A stretch of 15,864 nucleotides of DNA from DATKMS01 sp041497995 (GTDB taxonomy: Bacteria > Desulfobacterota > Binatia > HRBIN30). Shown here in pieces: positions 1 to 5,593 of the stretch. Numbering within the stretch: position 1 is the first letter of the stretch; the number at the start of each line of letters is the position of its first letter. Both the position numbers and the translations under genes were made by a program. A model generated the notes under the pieces. That model searched no databases. It was given only the letters and a program-made list of their open reading frames with translations, and was not told the origin of the DNA. The DNA lies in contig JBGQHM010000123.1 of the NCBI GenBank assembly GCA_041497995.1, positions 1-15,864 on the forward strand, written 5' to 3'.

Positions 1-1
1 T

Positions 2-280
2 CCCGAAGAGCCGGTCCGCGTGCGCATCGGACTGCACACCGGCGAGACCATCAAGGAGGGCGAGGACTTCTTCGGCGGAACGGTGAACCTCGCGGCGCGC
101 ATCGCCGCGGCCGCGCAAGGCGGTGAGATTCTCGTATCGTCGGTGTTGAAGGAGCTCACTGAAGGCGGCGGCGATATTCACTTCGGGGCGGCCCGCGCCG
201 TCGAGTTGAAGGGGCTCTCGGGAACGCGGACGCTCTTCCAGGTTCCGTGGATGAACGAGCCCTCGTCGGCAGGTGCTTGA
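2..280 (+). CDS. Class III adenylate/guanylate cyclase, C-terminal part (5' end outside window)
   Basis: This is the 3' end of a class III nucleotidyl cyclase, which makes cAMP or cGMP from ATP or GTP. The reading frame is open from the first bases of the window, so the GTG at 20 is internal and the true start lies upstream. The visible 92 residues hold the second half of the catalytic domain. RIGLHTGE is followed by FGGTVNLAARI, in which the Asn and Arg of the NxxxR pattern match the transition-state residues of the family. EILVSS and the end-of-domain ELKGLSGTRTLFQV strand follow. The metal-binding aspartates lie outside the window. The protein ends about 15 residues after the domain, so the cyclase domain is C-terminal, as in adenylate cyclases with N-terminal sensor or transmembrane regions. 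ATP versus GTP specificity cannot be judged here. Confidence 0.88.
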   Translation, partial: PEEPVRVRIGLHTGETIKEGEDFFGGTVNLAARIAAAAQGGEILVSSVLKELTEGGGDIHFGAARAVELKGLSGTRTLFQVPWMNEPSSAGA

Positions 281-313
281 GCGCTGCGTAGGAAAGCGCT
301 CTAACACCCGACG

Positions 314-1369
314 ATGAAGCTTGCTGGGCGACATATTCGGTGGCTAGTGGCGGCGCTTGGAGTGCTCTCGTGTCCCGTTGTCGCGCAGATGCCCGAACTG
401 GACAAGACTAAGATGGAGCGAACCCACATCATCAAAGAGGACTTTCACGGCTGGCCGAACACCTACCGGCTCAGCAACGGGCTCGTCGAAGCGCGCGTGG
501 TCACCGACGTCGGGCCGCGCATCATGGACTTCCACACCATGGGCGGTGCCAACCTCCTGTACGTGCGCGAGTCAGAGGCCGGCAAACAGGGAGAAGACAA
601 GTGGATGCAACGCGGCGGCTGGCGGCTGTGGATCGCGCCGGAACGGCGCGAGACGACCTACGCGCTAGACAATCTAGCCTGCACCGCCGAGGTCATCGGC
701 GACAGCACCGTGCAAGTCACCGGACCCGCACAGCCCAGTGCGGGCATTCAGAAGGCGATCGAGGTCAGCTTGCTTCCGGGTGAGCCGCGCCTGCGCATCA
801 TGTCGCGCATGAAGAACGTCTCTGACCACTCCGTCTCGTACGCCGCATGGAGCTTACCCGTGCTGCGCCCAGGCGGACGCGCCTTTGTGCCGCAGGACGT
901 TGGTTCGTTGACCGCCTTCGATGCGGTCCGACGGCTTCTCTTGTGGAGCTATACGAAGATCGCCGACCCGCGCTATCACGTCGGCGACCGTCTGATCGAG
1001 ATTGATCACACGCAAGTGAAGCCAGGACCTCTTGGCCAGTCCGGTCGCCACGCCGACGAGAGCAAGATCGGCGTCGACTCGGCGCAAGGCTGGGCGGGGT
1101 ACCTGCTCGACGGCACGCTCTTCTTCAAGCGCTTTCCGCACGATCCCAAGGCGAGCTATCCCGACGGCGGCGCGACGATCGAGGTCTACTCGAGCCACGA
1201 GTTCCTCGAGCTGGAGAACCTCGGTCCGCTGACGACTATTGCTCCGGGCGAGGAGATCGTGTTGCCGGAGGACTGGTGGTTGTTCGCGCACGCCACTGTG
1301 CCGACCGGCGAGGGCGAGGCGCTTGCCGCGTTGGAGAGCTACGCCGGAAGGGCGAAGAGTGCCTGGTGA
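314..1369 (+). CDS. Exported DUF4380-like protein, probable galactose-mutarotase-like beta-sandwich
   Basis: A 351-residue exported protein. Residues 1-25 form a signal peptide: a basic start (KLAGRHIRW), a hydrophobic core (LVAALGVL) and the end SCPVVAQ. Cleavage after VVA is likely. Cys20 in VLSC could instead be a lipidated cysteine, but Leu before Ser is a poor lipobox. The mature part resembles DUF4380 and aldose-epimerase-like proteins. RLSNGLVEARVVTDVGPRI (residues 52-70) is the 'non-reducing end' strand pair, and GGWRLWIAPERR (101-112) matches the GGHRLW.APE hallmark. Family members are beta-sandwich proteins of unproven activity, thought to bind or act on sugars. The ATG at 314 lacks a clear Shine-Dalgarno but gives a sensible signal peptide. 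It starts 33 bp after the cyclase gene and converges on the Uma2 gene. The fold is fairly sure; the function is unknown. Confidence 0.72.
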   Translation: MKLAGRHIRWLVAALGVLSCPVVAQMPELDKTKMERTHIIKEDFHGWPNTYRLSNGLVEARVVTDVGPRIMDFHTMGGANLLYVRESEAGKQGEDKWMQRGGWRLWIAPERRETTYALDNLACTAEVIGDSTVQVTGPAQPSAGIQKAIEVSLLPGEPRLRIMSRMKNVSDHSVSYAAWSLPVLRPGGRAFVPQDVGSLTAFDAVRRLLLWSYTKIADPRYHVGDRLIEIDHTQVKPGPLGQSGRHADESKIGVDSAQGWAGYLLDGTLFFKRFPHDPKASYPDGGATIEVYSSHEFLELENLGPLTTIAPGEEIVLPEDWWLFAHATVPTGEGEALAALESYAGRAKSAW

Positions 1370-1404
1370 ACGGGCGGAGCGGGGGGTCGACAGATGACCA
1401 ACGA

Positions 1405-1995
1405 TCAGAGAGTGAATAGATCCTTGACGGAAAGGCCAATGTCGCGCAGCACACGTGAGCGGATGGCACCGGCGGTGACGGTGGTCCCCGCACCGTAACC
1501 GCGCTTCCCGCGATGGAATACCGTCACCTGCTTCCGGGCGGGATCCACGATCCAGTACTCGTCGACGCCGTTGCGCTCGTAAACACCCTTCTTGTCGATG
1601 CGGTCCTTGCGGGCCGTTGTGGGCGAGAGGATTTCCACGACGAGGTTCGGAACGATGCGCAGGAATTTTCCCGCGACGGGTTTTGGACCGGCAGCAAACC
1701 GTCGGGTGGCAATGAAAGAAACGTCCGGCTCCACCGTATCGCCGGAGGGCAGGTCGTAGCCGGCACTCGACCCGAGGACAACCCCCAGCTTTCGGCTCTG
1801 CACGTACTGTCCGAGGGGAACCACCAAAGCTGCCTCAACGCCCCCGTGTGGCCAACCGGCCGGTGGGGTCATGACGATTCTTCCATTGATCAGCTCGTAG
1901 TGGTTGATGTCCGACGCTGGCCGCGCGTCGAGCCAGCGCCGAAACTGCTTCTGGTCGAAGTGTTCGTCCGAGCGGAAGGCCGTCTCTGCAATCAT
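1405..1995 (-). CDS. Uma2-family (DUF820) PD-(D/E)XK endonuclease-like protein
   Basis: A 196-residue protein of the Uma2/DUF820 family, predicted nucleases of the restriction-endonuclease fold and of mostly unknown role. Visible motifs in order are YELINGRIVM (33-42), the PD motif in VEPDVSFI (Asp91), PNLVVEILSPTT (Glu121), DRIDKKGVY (Lys135/136) and GVDEYWIVDP (143-152). Together these are the complete Uma2 signature, so the active site looks intact. The frame stays open upstream to 2268, but I chose the ATG at 1995. The 91 extra residues are arginine-rich and unlike any family member, and the family normally begins a few residues before the W/YELI region. Length is normal. It is tail-to-tail with the DUF4380-like gene and follows the small DUF736-like gene on the same strand with a 136-bp gap. 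Many genomes carry several Uma2 copies, so one copy does not imply a system. Confidence 0.86.
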   Translation of the reverse strand: MIAETAFRSDEHFDQKQFRRWLDARPASDINHYELINGRIVMTPPAGWPHGGVEAALVVPLGQYVQSRKLGVVLGSSAGYDLPSGDTVEPDVSFIATRRFAAGPKPVAGKFLRIVPNLVVEILSPTTARKDRIDKKGVYERNGVDEYWIVDPARKQVTVFHRGKRGYGAGTTVTAGAIRSRVLRDIGLSVKDLFTL

Positions 1996-2004
1996 GGCCC
2001 GCGT

Positions 2005-2032
2005 ACTATACCGTCTTCCCTGGCGAGGGCAA
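2005..2032 (-). promoter_or_regulatory. Possible promoter for the Uma2-family gene
   Basis: On the minus strand TTGCCC (2032-2027) and TATAGT (2010-2005) are separated by 16 bases. TATAGT matches the -10 consensus at five of six positions and TTGCCC the -35 at three to four. The -10 box lies only 9 bases before the ATG at 1995, so the transcript would have almost no leader and no Shine-Dalgarno, which agrees with none being visible. This is a consensus match only. Confidence 0.33.
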
Positions 2033-2131
2033 AGAACCAAGACGGCCGACAAGCAGGCGCAGAGCCGCCCCGCCGCGTCACGTGCGCTGATGTGTTCATC
2101 AATAGCAGGGGCGCAGCGCGACGGGGGCGCG

Positions 2132-2452
2132 TCAACGCCGAGACGGCGATCCCACCCTCGGCCGCTGCCCGCTCTGTTGGCCCCCGGACTGCGCGCGGCT
2201 CTGCGTGACCGGAGTAGACGCACTGCTTTCCTCGCGCCGTGCGGGCTCGGGCACGACGAAGATCTCACAATCGGGGTCCTGTTTGTCCGGGCGCTTCTTG
2301 TTGGTAAGGATCAAGAAGCGCCCGCCGTCCCGGAGCAGCTGCACGGCCGCCTCGAGGTTGTCTGCCTGAACCCGGCCGGACAAGTACGGCTTCTTGCCCT
2401 CCCGACTGAGATTCTTCCAGAGTACGCCGAGCTTGATCTTGTCGTCTGTCAT
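2132..2452 (-). CDS. Small DUF736-like protein with a basic, low-complexity tail
   Basis: A 106-residue protein. The first ~68 residues resemble small bacterial proteins of the DUF736 type: KIKLGVLWKN (5-14), YLSGRV, then a strand ending FLILTNKKRPDKQDPDCEIFVVP, equivalent to the 'NKxK...PDY.lyla' end of those proteins. The role of that group is unproven. Here a 19-residue helix-like stretch, NLEAAVQLLRDGGR, sits between the two conserved halves. The last ~35 residues are rich in Ser, Gln, Arg and Pro and look disordered. The ATG at 2452 is well supported by the Shine-Dalgarno AGAGG seven bases upstream and a promoter further up. An overlapping frame on the same strand is a shadow. It reads toward the Uma2 gene and is divergent from the dioxygenase. 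Family assignment is by eye. Confidence 0.68.
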   Translation of the reverse strand: MTDDKIKLGVLWKNLSREGKKPYLSGRVQADNLEAAVQLLRDGGRFLILTNKKRPDKQDPDCEIFVVPEPARREESSASTPVTQSRAQSGGQQSGQRPRVGSPSRR

Positions 2453-2459
2453 TGCTGAA

Positions 2460-2464
2460 CCTCT
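2460..2464 (-). promoter_or_regulatory. Shine-Dalgarno of the DUF736-like gene
   Basis: On the minus strand AGAGG lies seven bases before the ATG at 2452. It is one of the clearest ribosome binding sites in the window and settles the start of the small gene. Confidence 0.6.
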
Positions 2465-2504
2465 TGGTTGTTGTGTGAGTCACGCCTCCGAGAACGCAGT
2501 TATC

Positions 2505-2534
2505 TATGTACTACACACAAGGTAGCTATGTCAA
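2505..2534 (-). promoter_or_regulatory. Likely sigma-70-type promoter of the DUF736-like gene
   Basis: The minus strand reads TTGACA (2534-2529), a perfect -35 box, then 18 bases, then TACATA (2510-2505), a three-of-six -10 box. Transcription would begin near 2498, giving a leader of about 45 bases that contains the AGAGG ribosome site. This is the best promoter match in the window and lies in an AT-richer patch unlike the surrounding DNA. Confidence 0.5.
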
Positions 2535-2578
2535 CATCATTACCGAGCGCCGACAAGGCAGAGGAGAGCGAAATGGCA

Positions 2579-2618
2579 CCCCCTTCCCTCGCAGGGAAGG
2601 GGGCCAGGGGGTTAGGTT
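2579..2618 (+). repeat. Intergenic GC-rich palindromic element (copy E)
   Basis: A perfect hairpin: CCCCCTTCCCT (2579-2589), loop CGC, AGGGAAGGGGG (2593-2603). It is followed by CCA, a second G-run (2607-2611) and TTAGGTT. It lies in the 247-bp gap between two divergent genes. It has the same plan as the elements inside the helicase gene at 15363-15398 and 14258-14286: stem, short loop, stem, short spacer, G-run, then AGG/TTAGG. It could act as a hairpin in RNA, but it has no T-run and is not a standard terminator. Confidence 0.8.
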
Positions 2619-2688
2619 CTTCCTGCAGGCGGCGCGAAGTGCGAACCGCCTTGCTTCCGGCCGCCGCTTGCATGCAGTATGGCTGACC

Positions 2689-2692
2689 GGAG
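2689..2692 (+). promoter_or_regulatory. Shine-Dalgarno deciding the dioxygenase start
   Basis: GGAG lies seven bases before the ATG at 2700. The alternative in-frame ATG at 2679 has no such site, so 2700 is preferred. Confidence 0.5.
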
Positions 2693-2699
2693 CTTTCTG

Positions 2700-3557
2700 A
2701 TGACCGCTGCGAAGATCGAGACCCGCCCGCTGTCGGGCGCCCTGGGCGCGGAGATCGTCGGCGTCGATTTGAGCCGATCGCTGGACGACCTGACCTTCGC
2801 TGCCATCCGCCGCGCCTTCGTCGACTTCGGCGTCCTCTGCTTTCGTGAGCAACAGATCACGTCGCAGCAACAGGTGGCCTTCGCGCGCCGCTTCGGCGCG
2901 CTCGACGTACACCCGATCGTCAACGGTACCGATGACATCCCCGAGCTCGTGCGCGTGTTGAAGCCGGCCGGTGAGTCCGCCAGCTTCGGCGTGGGTTGGC
3001 ACTCCGACAACTCGTTCTTCGAACAGCCGAGCCTCGGCTCGGTGCTCTACGGTGTCACCATCCCGCCGTACGGTGGCGACACGCTCTACGCCTCGATGGA
3101 GAAGGCGTACGCGGCGCTCTCCGAACCGATGAAGCATTTCCTCGACGGATTGGTCGCCGTGCACAGCGCGTCACGAGCCTACGATCCGAAGACCACCGGA
3201 GAGCACAAGTATCGTGGTGAAGCGCCGATCACCTACCGCTTCGATGAGCAGGCGATCTACGCCGAGGTGCAGCATCCCGTCATCCGCACCCACCCGGAGA
3301 GCGGACGCAAGGGCATCTACGTCAACCAGATGTTCACGCAGCGCCTCGCCGGCCTGTCGGCAGGGGAGAGCCGCGCGCTGCTCGGGTTCCTCTACGAGCA
3401 TTGCGTGCGCCCCGAATTCACCTGCCGCGTACGCTGGCAGCCGCGCACGCTGACGATGTGGGACAACCGCTCGGTGCAGCACTACGCGGTCGATGACTAC
3501 CAGGAGTTCGAGCGCCTCATGTACCGCGTGACGATCTGCGGCGACCGGCCCGTCTGA
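2700..3557 (+). CDS. TauD/TfdA-family Fe(II)/2-oxoglutarate-dependent dioxygenase
   Basis: A 285-residue cytoplasmic non-haem iron dioxygenase. Such enzymes couple decarboxylation of 2-oxoglutarate to hydroxylation of a substrate; TauD and TfdA release sulfite or cleave an ether this way. The iron ligands are present: His101 and Asp103 in GWHSDNSF, and His261 in WDNRSVQHYA. Arg272 and Arg276 in ERLMYRVTI have the same spacing from the last His (+11, +15) as the 2-oxoglutarate-binding arginines of E. coli TauD. The N-terminal PLSGALGAEIVGVDL and the VLCFREQQ strand are also typical. Length is normal for the family. The start at 2700 is preferred over the ATG at 2679 because of its Shine-Dalgarno. 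The amidotransferase begins 5 bp after the stop, so the two are almost surely co-transcribed. The substrate cannot be told from sequence; taurine is only one option. Confidence 0.93.
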   Translation: MTAAKIETRPLSGALGAEIVGVDLSRSLDDLTFAAIRRAFVDFGVLCFREQQITSQQQVAFARRFGALDVHPIVNGTDDIPELVRVLKPAGESASFGVGWHSDNSFFEQPSLGSVLYGVTIPPYGGDTLYASMEKAYAALSEPMKHFLDGLVAVHSASRAYDPKTTGEHKYRGEAPITYRFDEQAIYAEVQHPVIRTHPESGRKGIYVNQMFTQRLAGLSAGESRALLGFLYEHCVRPEFTCRVRWQPRTLTMWDNRSVQHYAVDDYQEFERLMYRVTICGDRPV

Positions 3558-3562
3558 GCGCC

Positions 3563-4429
3563 GTGAATAGTCTGTCGCGTCCCCTACGCTTTCTCGTCTG
3601 CGACGCGTATCCGCGCGAAGGTCGCGACGGGCTGCAGCGAGCAGCGGCCACCTTCGCCGGCACGCTGTTCGAACGCCTCCTGCGCCGCCTCGAACCGCAG
3701 GCGGCTGTCGATGTCCTGCACCCCGCTGACGTCGATGTTGCTTTGCCGCCCGGCCGCGCACTCGCCGACTACGACGGCGTCGTGTGGACGGGCTCGAGCC
3801 TGACAATCTATCACGACGACGACCCGCGCGTACGGCGCCAGATCGAGTTGGCGCGCGCCGTCTTCGAGGGTGGCATCCCCAGCTTTGGAAGCTGCTGGGC
3901 GGTGCAGCTCTCCGTCGTCGCCCTCGGCGGGCGCTGCGCTCCCAACCCCAAGGGCCGCGAGTTCGGCATCTCCCGGCGCATCGCGCTCACTGCGGAGGGC
4001 CGCAGGCATCCGATGTACCGCGGCAAGCAGGCCGTCTTTGACGCGTTCACCAGCCATGCCGACGAGGTGACTGTCCTGCCTTCCACAGGCCAGCTGCTCG
4101 CGTCGAATGATTTCTCTCGCGTGCAGGCCGTTGCGGTCGAGCAGCGCGGGGTGTTTTGGGCGGTGCAGTACCATCCCGAATACAACCTGCACGAAGTCGC
4201 GCGCCTGTCCGTCTTCCGCATGGACGAGCTGATTCGACAGGGAACCTTCCGCGATCGTGACGACGGGGAGAAGTTCGTGGAGCAACTTGAAACGCTGCAT
4301 CGAGATCCAACCCGTGCAGACATCAGGGAGGCACTGGGGATCGACCCGGCGCTCCTCGACGAGGCGCAGCGCACCCTCGAGGCGCGGAACTGGATCGACT
4401 GCCTCGTCAAGCCGAGGCTGCGCAGATAG
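3563..4429 (+). CDS. Class I (triad-type) glutamine amidotransferase domain protein
   Basis: A 288-residue stand-alone GATase1 protein, similar to the glutaminase part of GMP synthase. These enzymes hydrolyse glutamine, or a gamma-glutamyl compound, through a Cys-His-Glu triad. Visible features are LRFLVCDAYP at the start, YDGVVWTGSSLTIY (70-83), the nucleophile elbow FGSCWAVQ with Cys111, FTSHADEVTVLP (162-173) and QYHPEYN with His204 and Glu206. The triad is complete. About 80 residues after the triad form a helical, charged C-terminal region (RDRDDGEKFVEQLETLHRD) with no known partner domain. The start is a GTG five bases after the dioxygenase stop, with no strong ribosome site, suggesting translational coupling. 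No synthetase subunit is encoded nearby, so it may hydrolyse a gamma-glutamyl or peptide-like substrate instead of feeding ammonia to a partner. That last point is inference. Confidence 0.88.
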   Translation: MNSLSRPLRFLVCDAYPREGRDGLQRAAATFAGTLFERLLRRLEPQAAVDVLHPADVDVALPPGRALADYDGVVWTGSSLTIYHDDDPRVRRQIELARAVFEGGIPSFGSCWAVQLSVVALGGRCAPNPKGREFGISRRIALTAEGRRHPMYRGKQAVFDAFTSHADEVTVLPSTGQLLASNDFSRVQAVAVEQRGVFWAVQYHPEYNLHEVARLSVFRMDELIRQGTFRDRDDGEKFVEQLETLHRDPTRADIREALGIDPALLDEAQRTLEARNWIDCLVKPRLRR

Positions 4430-4454
4430 TCTCGCGATCGCGCGTGCCATCTGC
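4422..4454. terminator. Weak inverted repeat between convergent genes
   Basis: GCAGAT (4422-4427) pairs with ATCTGC (4449-4454) around an inner palindrome CGCGATCGCG (4433-4442). It overlaps the stop of the amidotransferase and precedes the end of the binding-protein gene on the other strand. It could help end both transcripts, but no T-run follows on either strand, so this is a weak call. Confidence 0.22.
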
Positions 4455-4466
4455 ATCCGACAGCCG

Positions 4467-5432
4467 TCACCCACCCTTCTCCCACTGATTCCATTGGTCG
4501 ACGTACGCGGCCACGTTGTCCTTCGTCACCACATCCATGCCGGAGTACTGATACGGCTCCGCCGGGCGATCACCCGCAATGATCCGCTTCAGCAGCTTTA
4601 CCGACTCCTCGCCCCATCCAAAATACTTCTGCCCGATGAGCAGCTGCACTTTACCGGCACGCAGCAGATCGGGTGCGGGCGGGATGGTGTCGAAGGCGAC
4701 GACCTTGGTGCGCGCCGGATCGACCGGGTCGAGCGCGTTGCGCACGAACACCGGCCATCCGCCCACCGACAGCCAGCCGTCGAGGTCGGGATAGCGCTGC
4801 GAGGCGGAGGCGATAACCTCGGCGACGCGCACCGCATCGTCGCGGACATCGAAGACCTCGACGACCTGAATGTCCGGATACGCCTTGAGCGCGTCCTTGG
4901 CGCCGTCGAGACGCTTCTGCAGATTGTCGGCGCCGAGCGAGGTGATCATCGCGACGCGCCCGCGGTTGTTCAGGAGCTTCGCGAGCCCGTCACCGAGGGC
5001 GCGCCCCGCTTCGATGTCGTTCACTCCGTAGAACGCTTGCCGCTTGCTCTTCGGCGCATCGGAGTCCCACGTGACCACGGGGATGCCGGCCTCGACGGCG
5101 TGGTCGATCGCGTCGGTGAGCAGATCGCCGTTGAGGCAGGAGATGGCGATGCCGTCGACGTGCTGGGCGATGAACGACTCCAGGATTTCCTTCTGCCGGA
5201 TCTCGTCGGTGCTCTCGGGTCCGCGCCAGATGATCTCGATGCCGCCGATCTGCTTGGCGGCCCGTTCGGCACCGGTGCGCGCATACCTGAAGACGGGAAT
5301 GTGCAGGGCTTTCGGAATGAATGCGAAGCGCAGCGGGTGCGGTTGGTCGGCGGGAGAGCTGCAACCGCCGATGCTCAGCAACAGAAGCGCCGCCGCCAGA
5401 AGGTTGCTACCCATTCGAGTGAGGACGTTCAC
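4467..5432 (-). CDS. Sugar-type ABC transporter substrate-binding lipoprotein (RbsB/RhaS-like)
   Basis: A 321-residue periplasmic-binding-protein family 4 member, the ligand receptor of a CUT2 ABC importer. The N-terminus has a lipoprotein signal: hydrophobic LLAAALLLLS then IGGC with Cys24. The mature domain shows LRFAFIPKALHIPVF (34-48), a first-lobe strand and binding loop; QHVDGIAISCLN; AGIPVVTWDSDAP; FYGVNDIEAGRALG; GRVAMITS; and the second-lobe LDGWLSVGGWPVF. The GTG at 5432 is chosen because AAGGGGG lies four bases upstream; the ATG at 5414 lacks a ribosome site and shortens the signal. The matching permease and ATPase lie at 10187-12590 on the same strand, separated by the large plus-strand gene. 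A pentose, deoxyhexose or autoinducer-like ligand is possible, but the sequence does not decide. Confidence 0.92.
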   Translation of the reverse strand: MNVLTRMGSNLLAAALLLLSIGGCSSPADQPHPLRFAFIPKALHIPVFRYARTGAERAAKQIGGIEIIWRGPESTDEIRQKEILESFIAQHVDGIAISCLNGDLLTDAIDHAVEAGIPVVTWDSDAPKSKRQAFYGVNDIEAGRALGDGLAKLLNNRGRVAMITSLGADNLQKRLDGAKDALKAYPDIQVVEVFDVRDDAVRVAEVIASASQRYPDLDGWLSVGGWPVFVRNALDPVDPARTKVVAFDTIPPAPDLLRAGKVQLLIGQKYFGWGEESVKLLKRIIAGDRPAEPYQYSGMDVVTKDNVAAYVDQWNQWEKGG

Positions 5433-5436
5433 GGCG

Positions 5437-5443
5437 CCCCCTT
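5437..5443 (-). promoter_or_regulatory. Shine-Dalgarno of the binding-protein gene
   Basis: The minus strand reads AAGGGGG four bases before the GTG at 5432. It supports the GTG start over the internal ATG at 5414. The rest of the 161-bp divergent gap has TTGACC on the minus strand (5546-5541) but no good -10 box, so I call no promoter there. Confidence 0.4.
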
Positions 5444-5580
5444 ACCATTCCTGATCCGGGCTTGCACGCCGCTGTGGAGCCATGCATTTTCCGCTCGACT
5501 TCGTATCGAGGTTGGTCAATAGGTGAAGGACAATTACTGAGGTCAAGCGCCGGGGGGCGTTGGCGACGGGGGCGCTAGCA

Positions 5581-5587
5581 GGGGAGG
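5581..5587 (+). promoter_or_regulatory. Strong Shine-Dalgarno of the large secreted-protein gene
   Basis: GGGGAGG lies six bases before the ATG at 5594, a near-ideal ribosome site. It fixes the start against the internal ATG at 5621, which would remove the basic N-region of the signal peptide. Confidence 0.6.
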
Positions 5588-5593
5588 CACCAG

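Noticed and set aside
1996..2268. N-terminal extension of the Uma2 gene upstream of 1995
   Set aside because: The 91 extra residues are Arg-rich, overlap the small DUF736-like gene, and have no counterpart in the family.
2679..2699. Earlier ATG for the dioxygenase at 2679
   Set aside because: It adds seven residues without a ribosome site, while 2700 has GGAG at good spacing.
4257..5522. A 421-residue open frame on the plus strand opposite the binding protein
   Set aside because: It is the antisense shadow of a clear periplasmic binding protein. Its sequence is rich in Arg, Ser and His, with no family pattern and no ribosome site.
5546..5576. Inverted repeat AGCGCC/GGCGCT before the large gene, as a riboswitch or operator
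   Set aside because: The arms are only 6 bp, the loop is G-rich and no known riboswitch core is visible.
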